Shown here piece by piece: positions 12,700 to 23,932 of a stretch of 64,000 nucleotides of DNA (position 1 is the stretch's first letter; every line of letters begins with the position of its first letter). The notes beneath the pieces were generated by a model that saw only the letters and a list, made by a program, of their open reading frames with translations, did not search any database and had not been told where the DNA came from. Position numbers and translations under genes: made by a program. The stretch lies in the NCBI GenBank assembly GCA_000442125.1, contig KE546974.1, forward strand, positions 1,550,001-1,614,000, in the 5' to 3' direction. The stretch is from Opeltia flavorubescens. Taxonomy: Eukaryota > Ascomycota > Lecanoromycetes > Teloschistales > Teloschistaceae.

Positions 12700-13330
12700 C
12701 ACGCTGGCGGCGTCAACCAGCATCTGATGGCATCGAGGATGCGGTAGGATCATGAATTATCTGAATGGTAAGTACTTTTACTCCTTTCTTCTTGGGAGAA
12801 TCATCACAGCAGACTCTGACGGCTTAGGATCACCGGCGGTGGACACACTGGCGAGGTGATGGCATTCACAGCAACTCGATCTGCATCCAACTCGCAGCAT
12901 CGAGGAGAAGGAGGAGCAATAACCTGGTGAGTGCTGATGCTTGCTCTCCTCTTTTGTGTAAGCTTTGGAGCGGAGTCTGACTTTTGCTATGATCGTAGAG
13001 CTCGTCGACGGTGGGAGCCTCGACGATCTGGCACCGTCCAAAGCAGCTTATTCTATCTCGTGATATCGATGGACCATCTCGATGGTGCGTGCGTGTCCTT
13101 ATTCCTTGATTGCAAGCGTTTTGGGATAGAAAGCTGATTTTTGCACCCAAGATTCAGCTCGTCGGCGGTGGGAGCCTTGACAAGGTGGCGGTATCCAAAG
13201 CTGCTCATTGCATCTCGTGACATCGAAGCAGCAGGATCATCCTAATGGTAAGTACTAGCTCTCCTGCATTTCGTGTAGCACTGTGGAGTAGAAGCTGATT
13301 CTTGCCATCAAGATCCAAGCTTGCATGAAA
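12700..13330 (+). repeat. Exon-intron tandem array A (about 160-bp unit)
   Basis: Donor-like sites occur at 12768 (GTAAGT), 12927 (GTGAGT), 13085 (GTGCGT) and 13258 (GTAAGT), spaced 159, 158 and 173 bp. Each is followed by a pyrimidine-rich intron-like stretch containing a GTCTGAC, GCTGATTTTTG or GCTGATTCTTG branch-like site. Each intron ends in an AG acceptor, after which a homologous block resumes, for example AGCTCGTCGACGGTGGGAGC and CTCGTCGGCGGTGGGAGCC. The repeated unit is therefore an exon plus its intron. Frames are not consistently open, so it is probably a decayed gene with internally duplicated exons. Confidence 0.55.
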
Positions 13331-14763
13331 GTGTTCGACAGCCACCTTCACAAACCAGCAGCACCCTTTCCCATCCTCAAGCAGCTAATCTCTTCGAAAG
13401 TCTCATACCATCCTGAATCATGACCGATAGTCAAAGCCGTAACTGGGTGGGCCTGACGAAACTTGTCAACGCTGGCCAGATTTCCCTCGACCCTTCGGTC
13501 TGGCGGGAGGCCTTGAATACGACTCTTGACAAGGTCATCAGTAATACCCACCGAGATGCTGATCTCTGCCTGTCCCTCGTTCAAACCTAACCAGATGCCA
13601 AAGTTGACGGGAGAGGTCAAATATCAGCAAACAAGCTTGGCCGACAGACCTTGCCTTCAACGAAGATCTTTCTAGTCCTCAAGTCCCGGTTGTCATCGCC
13701 AGATCTCAAGAGAGGATAGCGATACATCGATGCCACAGCGAGCGACGTGTAGTCTTTGAACCACTCCGTATTGTTGGTAATCGCTGCCAGCAGCAACATG
13801 ACAACATTTCCTCGTCAATCGACGGAAGTCTTTAACCAACAGGGAAACTCAGAACAAGACAGCAGTTTCTCACATCGAATGCGTTGGATACGGCAATCCG
13901 CCTCGCCAGCTCTAAAAATTCGCCACACTGCCATGCCAGACCTAAAAGCAAGCAGACGATTTGGCAGCCGCAAGAGCCTGGAGACTGAGCAGTGAAGCGC
14001 TTGAGCGAGTCGTTCCAAAAATCGGACCAAGGATCGATGGCCGTCTCACTCGAGCAGAGCAAGCATCTACGTTCTCAGCCCCATCGTGCCAATCATTGCG
14101 ATGCGCGCCACTCCATCCCTCAACCTCCTTCAAAATCTGATGCTCTGGCTTCGAAGCATTCGTTGGCAGAAGATGTACCCACTGCCAGCAACTCTATCAG
14201 GAATGGATGGTCAACCCCAGTCTCTGCACATGCTTCAGCATTCGCACTCATACTGCTTATCCGCATTTGAGAAGCGCTGCGAAAGTCCCTCGTCGTGACG
14301 GCTGTCAACTTCTTTACCCTCGACAAGGTCCACACCATGCTGATTGCCTGTTCAGCGTGGTCCGGCAATTATTTCGCCAGCGTTATGGTTGACGGGAGAC
14401 CAATCAGCCTCGATCTTTCCTTTACGTTCATCTTCACACTGCGAGTAAGATCCCTGGGACTTACGAAGAACGCATCGCCTGCCGGCAGTCCTCAACCCTT
14501 AAAACGCATGTCAGCCTCTCGGCTTTTATGTATTCTTTCACTCGACATTTCGCCATTTCGCCTCCCTCCTCGGTATATCGCCCTCGCCCTCTCGTATATA
14601 CGTTCGCGACAGAAATGCGAACCGGCTCGTCACGCCGTCTCCACTCCGCCGGTATATAAATTTTTTTTTCGACATCTCGCCGTTTTGGCCTTCAACCGCA
14701 TGGACAGCTTCGATTTCAATTTTCCTTATCTTCTCCGCCCTGGCTCGGCATCAACAGCAGACA

Positions 14764-14809
14764 ATCAGTTACAGCCACTCCTCTAGTCCTTACTCAACCC
14801 AATCAAGCT
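14764..14809 (+). repeat. 46-bp direct repeat, copy 1
   Basis: The block runs from ATCAGTTACAGCCACTCCTC to CAATCAAGCT and recurs at 14899-14944 with a few substitutions, an offset of 135 bp. Confidence 0.75.
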
Positions 14810-14898
14810 AAGCCGGCAGAGCGAGAGGTTGGTGTCATTTTCGATACTTTCCCCACAGCAGTGCAGTGCTATGTGCGGCATGCAGTCGGCCAGGGCCG

Positions 14899-14944
14899 AT
14901 CAGTTGCAGCCACTCCTCTGGTCCTTTCTCAACCTAATCAAGCT
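14899..14944 (+). repeat. 46-bp direct repeat, copy 2
   Basis: Second copy of the 14764-14809 block, 135 bp downstream, reading ATCAGTTGCAGCCACTCCTC and ending TAATCAAGCT. Confidence 0.75.
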
Positions 14945-15659
14945 GTCGGTGATGATGAAGGGAGCAATGTTGCATCCCCGAAAACACCACCTCGGATCTG
15001 TTCCCAAACTGGTCAAATGATTGGCTGTGACAGCTCAGAATCAACTCCAGATACTGTACCAACAACACCGACCTCGATCCTGTAAAAGGCTCATTTGGCG
15101 ACAACTGTCTGCTCCAGCAACCATCCCTCTTCAGGAAGATATCAAACCTCTTTAGGACGTCGAGAAATCTCCATCGACTAACCCTCGAAACATTCACTGT
15201 CGAGTCAACCATGGCCGATATCACCGGCCCCAACGCACAACCATTGCCCGGCCCTGATGATCCACACCTTCCAGAGTGAACTCTAATGAAAGCTCGTATC
15301 AAAGGACTCGGCTCCCGACTTCCCCGAGCCTGAAGAGTCCACTATTTGTACAGAGTCTTTTTGCCAGGTGGGAGGTTCAAGGAATCAGAGCCAGGAGACT
15401 CCTCATCCCTCAAGCCATCCCTTCCTGAATATTTCTTTGATAATCCTAGGTCAGTTGTGCTGCTGCAGGATCATGCTGAGAATGTCAAACGTTGCTTGCA
15501 TGCGGTAGAAGTCTCAGACCGCTCCCTATGGGATAAGCACGTATCATACTTCACGGTCCCCTGCGTCACATCCAGCCCCCGAATCGAACTCGATGCACCC
15601 GCCACCGAACGTTGGCCGCAGCAGCTCGGTATATATATAGTCGCCATTTCGATTTTTTT

Positions 15660-15757
15660 CAGCCTCCACCGCACAGCAGCATTTCTATATTTTTCTCGGC
15701 TTCCACCGCACGGCAATATTATTTCAATCTCTCAACCTCCACCTCACAACAGCATTT
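15660..15757 (+). repeat. Three 36-bp tandem repeats in a promoter-like tract
   Basis: TCAGCCTCCACCGCACAGCA, TCGGCTTCCACCGCACGGCA and TCAACCTCCACCTCACAACA start at 15660, 15696 and 15732, an exact 36-bp period, with T-rich spacers. They lie just downstream of a GGTATATATATAG box and end 30 bp before an ATG at 15787 that opens a short frame. This could be a 5' leader or repeated regulator site, though the frame it precedes is only about 28 codons long. Confidence 0.6.
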
Positions 15758-15934
15758 TCACATTCTCCTTTGACTCTAATGTCAAAATGGTGATGCGGGA
15801 TCTCCGCGATCAGGAGATCCTTTCAGGCTACTGGAAGCCTGGAAAGCGGCAACGGCTCAATGGGGCATAACAGCGCCCAGGGAATTGCTCAGACGGCTCA
15901 CTTGCGTCCCTCGCCACTCCGGCGTCGTACCAGC

Positions 15935-16330
15935 AAATTTCGATGGTGGCAATTTACGCCACCGTCGTTTCGTCGTCGGAGGCGGCTGTTGATCTGACCC
16001 CGTCGAAAGATCCGTTAACAGAAACCAACCTTGAGCAAGTCTTGGATACTTCGGGTCCAGCAAATACAGGGACTGCAGCCAGCACAGTAGCTAGCTAGCA
16101 CTGTGGACAATCGCATTGGTATAGGTACACCTCTGCAACCATCCGCACAACCTTCGGCCAACCGACCTCCTCTTGGCGGTTACGCCACGTCAGCATATAA
16201 AGCAACTGGCATGCCTATTCCCTCGGCGAGCTATCAACGAAAGATTCTTGAACAGCGTGAAGCAGTTGTTATGCCGGGCAAACATGCGGTGGATCGTGCA
16301 GCAGTGCAATTTGGTAGCATGGGTCTAAAT
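15935..16330 (+). pseudogene. DEF1-like C-terminal fragment (RNA polymerase II degradation factor)
   Basis: One frame reads SKDPLTETNLEQVLDTSGPA and then TAASTVAS. After a frame change the next frame reads GGYATSAYKATGMPIPSASY, then EQREAVVMPGKHAVDRAAVQ and FGSMGLNG. I recall this block order from the C-terminal part of fungal DEF1 proteins, which promote degradation of stalled RNA polymerase II. At the junction GCTAGCTAGC suggests a 4-bp TAGC duplication that shifts the frame. Homology similarity ends after SMGLNG. A possible N-terminal DEF1-like piece lies downstream (17437-17830), the reverse of the normal order. The assignment rests on memory of the family, not on a search. Confidence 0.35.
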
Positions 16331-16514
16331 GGTTGGAGAATCTCCAAACAGGCGCTAATCTTGTCCAACATCTCGCACGACCACCTGGATTATCCATCCG
16401 CCGAGGTTTCCTCTCCATTTAGCCCTTTCGACTTTCGATTTCCGATCCTCCTTTTTCTTAAAATCAGCATTCGTTTCGGGACTCCAGGCAGACCAGAGAA
16501 CGGTAGCCCCAACC

Positions 16515-16585
16515 AACCGGCTCAATGTTTACGTCTTTGGAGAGGGCTCATCCGGCGAGCTTGGTCTCGGACTGCGGAGTCCAGA
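16515..16585 (+). pseudogene. RCC1-like fragment (Ran exchange factor, first blade)
   Basis: The plus frame reads VAPTNRLNVYVFGEGSSGEL followed by GLG. This matches the start of the first repeat of fungal RCC1-type Ran guanine-nucleotide exchange factors as I remember them. A GTTTGT donor-like site and a long T-rich tract follow, but I cannot find the next RCC1 repeat beyond it. The piece sits less than 200 bp after a DEF1-like fragment. It is a fragment, not a gene. Confidence 0.4.
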
Positions 16586-16594
16586 AGGTTTGTA

Positions 16595-16745
16595 TATATT
16601 TTTCTTTTTTTTTCCATCTTTAATATCATCATCATTATTAGTATCTCCAACATCTTTTTCTCCCTCTTTTTTCTCCACCTCTTTATTATTTTTATCTTTA
16701 TTATTATTCTTTTATTTTTATATTGGCCCTCTCCCCTCTCCCTCC
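16595..16745 (+). repeat. T-rich pyrimidine tract
   Basis: About 150 bp that is almost all T with some C and A (runs of TTTTATT, ATTATT and CTTTTTT). It could be an expanded intron tract or a simple-sequence region. It creates artificial hydrophobic frames on the plus strand. Confidence 0.7.
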
Positions 16746-17436
16746 ACGACGGCCCTCGCCCAGCCAACGAATAAATTCAAATCATATCGAACACCTCCAA
16801 AGCGCCCTCAATTGCAGGCGTCCGCATGTTTATTCCCAGCAATGACACCCTTGTGGATAGTCCTCTTCCGATGTCGTCTTCTACCAGCCGACATCAATCA
16901 GGAGATCAGCTTGATACAAATCCCTGGGTCGTCCGAATTTTCCTTGTCCTCAATGCGCCTCCTACGGCCCACCGCGCCAAACTCCTCAAGCATTGTCGCC
17001 GTACACACCAGTACCACCTCCGCCCGAAGCAGTGCCAGCCTCACCCAATGCTCTCCGCATTAAAGAGATAGAGCGGCGCTACGAGCAAGTGACTGCTCAG
17101 GTCCAGGCACACTCACGCGAGGTCCTGGCCCGCCTCGTTCCGCCAGTCCGCCCTCGCTCCACCCCAATCACACAAGCAGAGTCCCAGGAGACGGCCCTAG
17201 CTACTACAGGGGTTTTCGTTTCTGAACACCAGAAAGGTACTGAAGCACCCGGCACACCCGCGTTACACTCACTCTTGGGATCTACAACAGGACGTCCGAA
17301 GCGGCGCGTTTGGGTTGACACCACAGTACAAGCCGTCTGCTGCCAGCTCGTTCCCCAATAACAACGGACCAGCGCAAGACAGCTTCCAATTCAATCCATT
17401 GACAGCTGTGCATGGCGAGTTCCACCCAGGGGCAGA

Positions 17437-17830
17437 AGGTTGGCGACGCGATCAACGGTCTCGTGGCAACAGCAAGGCCGGCCCAATGATGGCGGAGGAG
17501 GGACCAAAGACGGTACACCTAGCGAACGTGGCCTGTCGGTGCGAGGCGCTGGTCGCGGAGGGCGGGGTGCTTCTTCAACCAATGGACCGCGAGAGTCGAC
17601 TCACGATAAAGGAGTGTTGGATAGTGGGCCTGTGGGTGACTGGAGTAACGCTGTTGTAAATAATGGCGCTGCGAGTACCCCCAGCTAAGGGCCGGAAGTT
17701 GACGGTGCAGCTATGGATTCGTCTTGGGAGAACATCAATCGCTCGGAAGTGACTGCTACACCAGCTCCGGAGCCGGCAAGACCCAGCCAAGGATTCCCAC
17801 TGACAGTCCACGCTTGGGAGAGAGGAGAAG
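17437..17830 (+). pseudogene. Possible DEF1-like N-terminal fragment (RG-rich)
   Basis: One frame runs MATRSTVSWQQQG, then TPSERGLSVRGAGRGGRGAS and STNGPRE. It continues as GDWSNAVVNNGAASTPS, hits a stop, and resumes as MDSSWENINRSEVTA and PAPEPARPSQ. RG-rich sequence followed by Trp-Ser/Ala/Pro-rich repeats is the composition of the DEF1 region after its CUE domain. Low complexity makes this weaker than the C-terminal match. It lies about 1.1 kb downstream of the C-terminal-like piece. Confidence 0.28.
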
Positions 17831-18904
17831 AACAAAGTCAGGGGATCCTGGAGCGGAAGAGATACCAGGACATGGAGACAAACAACGCCTCCGATCCATG
17901 CCGCAAGTAAGCCAGATGCCATTTCCGCTTCACAGAACGTCGGCTAATGTTCTTTCCACAGAGACAGACATGGACAGCACAACCACTGACGACCTTGATA
18001 CCCGCGCCAACTGGAATTGCCAACCTAAGGGCAATCATATCCCCTCCGCGAAGATCACAGGATCCATGCCTTCATAACAGGACCAGCGATCAATAAATCG
18101 AATAAGAAAGCTTCAAAGCGATTACTCAATCTGGACGCCGAGCCTGGCCACCTCGAGAAGTAGGGCGGGTGTGCCCGAGGATTTGGAATGGGATTGACAA
18201 GGCAATGAACGATTGAGGATGCCACTGCGATCTGCCTTCGATGACTGAGTTTCTCGGAGATGGTCATTGGGATTGCGATGGAGGGTGTGTGGGTTGAGCA
18301 GGATACAAGGTTCGTCGCTGCCACCATTTGAGGAGCTTTGCTAATGGCTCTCCTCGCAGCAGCACCAACAACGTCCTCTACGAACACACTGGTGTGATCC
18401 TATCTCAGCTCACAACATTGATGACGCACAACTCTAGAATAGCGGTGTCAGACGGCTCATCGGCGGCACAAAGCGAAGCCACAAGATTTTCACAAGAGGA
18501 GGGAACAACGGTCATATCATGGCACGACATCTGCGCCTACAGCCCTTTCTCTACAGCCAAAACTACGAGTGCCGTGTCCCATGACCCGGAATCGTCTAGA
18601 TCTGGCACTTTGGCGTAAGAATACGTTGCGGAGGAGTTGGAGATATGATTGCAAAGGACTTAGGGGGTAGTTTTTCTCAAATCCTCCCAGTGTAGACGAG
18701 TATTCTCTATGCAGATAGACCACGGATATAGCAATCTCATCTCCTCAAACCCGTGAAAGTGACCGTAGATCACTGCTTTTGCATCCCACTGCTCTGGTAT
18801 GCCCCCAAACACTTTTAAAGACCCTAAAACCGCACATTGTAGCTTGCAACTCGCATCTCCTAGCAGAATTCAATCGTAGACCCAAATTAAAGCCTGTAAT
18901 CTCA

Positions 18905-19555
18905 TTGGTCGGGGAACTTTCCGCCTTCCTTGGACTTTCACGGAGAGAAATCCCTGAATTTGGGAAAGGGTGGCGGGCGGTCTTCGGCCTTGTGTTTCTG
19001 GTATAGACGGCGGTTTCAGCAGGGGATGGTGATGAACCCTTTTTGCTGTCATTGGTCGCGGAAGAAGCCGTGATTCTTGGACTTTGAGAGAGGGAAATGC
19101 CCAAATGAGGTGTAGAGGGCGGGCGGTTCTCGGGAATTTTGGCTCAGAGTTTAGGGGCCGACTTGAGCAGGGGATGAGGCGGAAGAAGCCGTGAATCTTG
19201 GACTTTTCACATTAGAAATAGCTAGATTTGGTGTAGGCAGCGGGCTGTCTTCGGTTCTCTTTCTGGCTCAGGGGGTGTGGAAGAATCCAGTGGTCTTGGA
19301 CATTGAGGAAGGGAAATGCCTGAATGAGGTGTAGACGGCGGGCGGTCTTCGGTTTTCATTTAGACGCCGACTTGGTCAGGGGATAGGGATCGTAGGGCTG
19401 TCTTCTCTTTCTGGCTTAGGGGGTGTGGAGGAATCCAGTGGTCTTGGACTTCGAGGGAAAGAAATGCCTGAATGGGGTGTAGGCAGCGGGCGATCCTCGG
19501 TTTTGTATTAGACGCCGACTTGGTCAGGGGATAGGGGATAAGGGATAGGGATTGT
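18905..19555 (-). repeat. Tandem repeat array of five units (98-148 bp)
   Basis: The key CTTGGACT/CTTGGACA occurs at 18929, 19076, 19197, 19295 and 19443. In each copy it is followed by AGAAAT or GAAATG, then TGTAG or GGTGG and GGCGGGC/GCGGGC, and usually by GACTTGGTCAGGGGAT-like text. On the minus strand the copies encode a basic Ser/Pro-rich peptide, for example ESPRKAESSPTNE. It may be a decayed repeat region of a disordered protein or a non-coding minisatellite. Confidence 0.7.
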
Positions 19556-20979
19556 AGGGCTGTGAGGACTGGTGGATGAGGCTCGGCAAACTTTGGCGCT
19601 AAGGTTGTGAAGGTTGAAGGTTGGGTATGCCATCTGTGTTTCCCTGCCAGCCACCACCGCCAGTGACCTTCAACGTATACGGCAATGACCACAGGCAATT
19701 GAGCAATCGAACGAAGGGTACGTCTATATGTGTTGCAGGTTTTACTGCCTTGCTGCACATATCTCGCCAAGATGGCAATTGGCGGAGAAAGTTGACTTTT
19801 CCTCGCAGCAACATCACCAATACCACAATCCTAACTTTGAGAGCACGAGCTGCGAGAGATTAGAGGCAACGGTAGGTCGACTTGTGTTGAAGGCCTTGCT
19901 GACTGCATTGGCCTGTGACTCTGGTTGGCGGAGAGGAGCTGACATTTTGCGGAGTCCAGCAGGAAACCCTCCTTTCTTAACCACATCCTCTGTACGCCCG
20001 ACAACGCTGATGATTCTACTACTGGATTCCACAGGCGGCTTGATAGACACTGCTGACAACTTAATATCCAATAGGAGCTCCAACAAATCCGTCCGCCATG
20101 GAGCCCGGCCCAAGACACGAAACACAAGCAGGTTACGCGGCCCTGCTCAAATTTGTCATCATTCGACGAGATCCAGTCTCTGGCAATTCTTGTCAAATCA
20201 GAGGCGTTAAGTTGCTTACCACAGCAGAGGTTGAGAGACTAGAGAGCGGAACCCGAGTCGAACTTCGAATAAACGAGGAAACCGACGAGATCGTTTCGGT
20301 TCGAATTATGTATATTGGTAGCGTTCCATCATGGTACCGGATGTGGAGATGTTATAGCTGATGTGGCAGTAGGGTAGCTAGAGTAGTACGAGGTCTCTCC
20401 TGGGCCATATCGTGGATCGGAGCCGAAAAACTTCTTTCCTTTCTTCGATACCACGGCAGCTTCGGATCCAATTGGGTTTTCCTCTTCTGTTTTTGGCAGT
20501 GGATTTGTTGGATAGGGGAGTGACTTGCTCAGGAGATGAGGGTATGAAGGTGGAGACCAAGGGGGGGTAAAATAAGCTAGGTTGACAAACATCGACCAAG
20601 ACTGAATTAACTCTTCTTTTCCTTGCGCCTCTCTTTGCTTTCCGCGTTGAACGACGAAATCGTGACCGGCTTGGATCTGCTGCTCACTTTCTAGGAAGGA
20701 GTTGACGGGGCCTCGTTCTAAGGAAGCTGGCCGAACGGAAGAAGACACTGGTGACTGTCCCCAAGATGATTGCACACGGAGATGATCAAGCTAATCAATA
20801 TACGAACAGCTTCAAAACTTTCCAGTGCCGCCGGCAAGGAAGGACTATCGTGATCCTCGAACAAACACCCATTTGCATGCCCGACGATGAGGACGACGAC
20901 GACGGCGTGTGGCTCAGCATAGTTCCTACACAAGCAATCGAGAGCAGGACCCATCCGACCTGACAAATGGTGTTAATGG

Positions 20980-23932
20980 TGTGAGTCCAACTCATGTGGC
21001 AGCAGTCGTTGCCGGACTTCTTGCTAATACATTGAGGTCTTCTCTTCCATGACGCATCTTATCGAAGACTTCCAGATCTCCAACGCATGGAAGCTGGAAT
21101 GCCGACAGTCCTCACCATGCCAAGTTCGTCTTGCAACTCACGCTTTCCTGCAAGCTCTCAGCACAGTCATGGCGCCGGTGTTCGAAGTCACGATGGCCCT
21201 ATGCCAGCGGCAGATACGACCGGGGTTACTGCATGCCATCTTTATTCCGGAGTGTCAGTGTGTTTCATACCTCAGTAATGAAGCGGATACGAGCAATGCC
21301 TCGACTCCTGTAGCGATGGCCGTCAAAGTTTCGGCGCAGGATATCTCCAAACTAGCACAGGGTATGGTGGATGTGAGTCTGTCCCATTGAACAGCAAGAC
21401 TTATAGTCTGTCAAACTTCTCGCTAATACTTTGGCTCCTGAAACCTGGATCTCCATAATGCATCCCGACAATTGTCGCCAATCAAAGTGGTCCCTGAGAT
21501 TGAATCCCGCAAGCTCCCAGCAGCATCGCGGCGCCCGTGTTCGAAGTCACGATGACCCTAAGCCGCCAGCGGACATGATCGACAATATCGTATCTTCTCC
21601 AGAGGGCTCGAGACATTGAGCTGGCACCCGATTAGATCTCATAAGGCAGCGCTGCAATCAACAACGTCGTCCTTCGCATCCTCTGCCAGCCCGGCTACGA
21701 AGTCGACAAGTCGGGCCACCGCGGGCGTCCACCCTTCTGCTTTCACAATCGACAAGAGACACACCCAGCCTTGGGTTCAATGGATAAAGATTGACTCGGC
21801 CGGACCCTCGCACTTTCACACGGACCCCCAGCACAGAGAGGATTTCTTTCTGAGGCAAAGATCTCCTGGGCGAGTTTCGCGACAAAGGTCAGGCGATTGC
21901 GGGATAAAGGTCGATACTACTCTTGAAAGAGAGTCCTTTTATCAAGCTGATACTTGAACTTCACGGTCATGGTCTTCGGGCTCTCAGGCATTCCTTAAAA
22001 GTTTCAAGAGAAGGGACGTCCCTGACGAGGATAGGGTGCGATCGACGTGAGTCTGGCCCATGCAACAGCAACCGTTGTATAATGTTGATCTCCCTCGCTG
22101 TGCGGAAGCGTTCCCGAACACATCTAGGCGTGATGCCTGCGAGTCCAGGGTCCGATCGTGGCATCTCAGCCCAGTGTCACAAGAGCGGACAGCGAATTTT
22201 ATTGAAGGAATCCCGTTCCTTCATCTGTCAAGCACATGTATCCAATGCCTGAACCTCGCGGTGGTGGTCTTTAAGCTCTCGGACGTGCCATAGAGGCTTC
22301 ATAAAAAGGGCTTTATCCAGGCAGATATGGGGGTAATCGACGTGAGTCTGTCCCTTGCGGCATCGACTCTTGTGACATATTCAGCACCTTTCTGATGGAT
22401 TGGCAGATCAGCATGTCCTCATACCTTCCGTCCAACAATCCTGCAAATATCAAGAGCGACTGTAGCACCTGCGCCCAACGAAGCGATAACTTCAAGCCGA
22501 CGGCGGCCGTGATCGAAGACACTCCGGTCCCTTTACTTGTCAGGAAGATGCTTCCAGTCCCTTAGCTTGCGTTCATGGCCTTCAAGCTGTAGCACGGAGG
22601 TTTGGAATAAGGGACATCTCCAGGCAGGTATGGGGCGTGATTGATGTGAGTTCATCCCATGGGGCACCAGCTCTTCAGCATATTCAGTACCCATCTGATG
22701 GATTGCCAGATGACCGTGTCCCAATACCTCCAGTGCGACGATCCGGCAAGTCCTAAGCAGGACCATCATACCAGCATCCACTGGAGCAATAGCCTTGGCA
22801 ATGACGGCGACCATGATCCGGGAAACCCTGCTGCCTTCACCATTGCAGACGCATCCAATGTCTCCTTAAGTTTTCGGGCGTACCATAGAGGTTGAAAGCA
22901 AAGGGCGTTTCCAACCTGTTGAGGGTGTGATTGATGTGAGTCCTCTGGCAGTAGCAACATTTGTGGTACTTTGGCATCGCTGCTGATGTTCAAGGCGACA
23001 GTCCTATATTTTCATGGAGGGTCATAGCACCTGCACCCAAAGGCGCAATAAGGCTTGAAAGCGACAGCGACCGCGATCCAGGAAACTCCTTTCCAATCGC
23101 CATTCCAAATCCCTCGGTGTATTGAGACTTCACCTGTCGGAAAGATGCTTCCATTGCCTGCACTTTACACTCATGGTCTTCAAGCTTCCGGGCGGATGAT
23201 GAAGATTTCAAAGCTGAGGTTTTCGAGCTGGCGATGGTATAGTCGATGTGAGTCCATCGCTGGCAGCAGCAACGATGGTTGCATATCCAGTATCTAGCTG
23301 ATGGATCGGCAGAAGACCATACTCTAATACGTCCAAGTCGGGATCATACGATTTCCACGGATGGCAATCGCATATGCGCCCAACGGAACGATAACCTCAA
23401 AAGCGACAGCGACCGTGATCAAGAAGATTCCTTGCTCTTAACCCATTCAAAGGCCTTGGTGGATCGAGACTTTGCCTGTTAATCAGATGCAGCCATGCCT
23501 CAACCTCAGGCTCAGGATGTTCAAGCTTTCGGGCGTACGAAGAAGATCTTAAGGCAAAAGAGGCTTCCAGCCTGGCAGACGGCGAGGTTGATGTGAGGCC
23601 GTCCCTGGCAGCAGCCACGCTTGTGGAGGTTTGGATGTCGTTGCTGATACTTTAGTATCCTCTGAGCTGCGTACATTCTTGGAGCTCTGCTTCCTAAGAC
23701 ATGACCACGGCGCCCATTATCCGATGGCACTGATACTACTCGAACCGACGGCGGCCATAATCAAGAAACTTTCGTTCCCTTCCCCACTTCAATGCCTTGG
23801 TGTGTTGAGACTTCACTTGTCAAGCAGGCGTCCGATGCCTCCATCCTGAGGTCATAATCTTCAAAACTTTCAACGGAATCTGTTCCATTTGGAGAAAAGA
23901 ACGTCTTCAATCTGCAAAGGGAGCGATCAATG
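20980..23932 (+). repeat. Exon-intron tandem array B (about 300-340-bp unit)
   Basis: Donor-like GTGAGT sites (or close variants), mostly preceded by GAT or GAC, lie at 20980, 21373, 22047, 22342, 22646, 22936, 23248, 23593 and 23932. The spacings are 393, 674 (two units), 295, 304, 290, 312, 345 and 339 bp. Each is followed by an intron-like stretch with a branch-like GCTAATAC or CTGATGG. In the best copies the acceptor is GGATTGGCAG or GGATTGCCAG (exons 22407-22645 and 22710-22935). The exon blocks are homologous but diverged and interrupted by stops. A peptide survives in outer units: EVTMALCQRQ near 21187, EVTMTLSRQ near 21541 and EVTMTLCRQQ near 24052. This points to a plus-strand protein-coding origin. 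The family is not recognised. Confidence 0.6.

Larger units (their letters stand above)
13331..15934. other. Broken coding-like stretch with short duplications
   Basis: A plus-strand patch at 13420-13590 reads MTDSQSRNWVGL and then SLDPSVWREALNTTLDKVIS before a stop. Later patches to 14250 are in other frames. This looks like a decayed conserved gene that I cannot name with confidence. Two TATATA-bearing C/T-rich stretches (about 14570-14670 and 15620-15760) resemble promoters. Confidence 0.35.
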
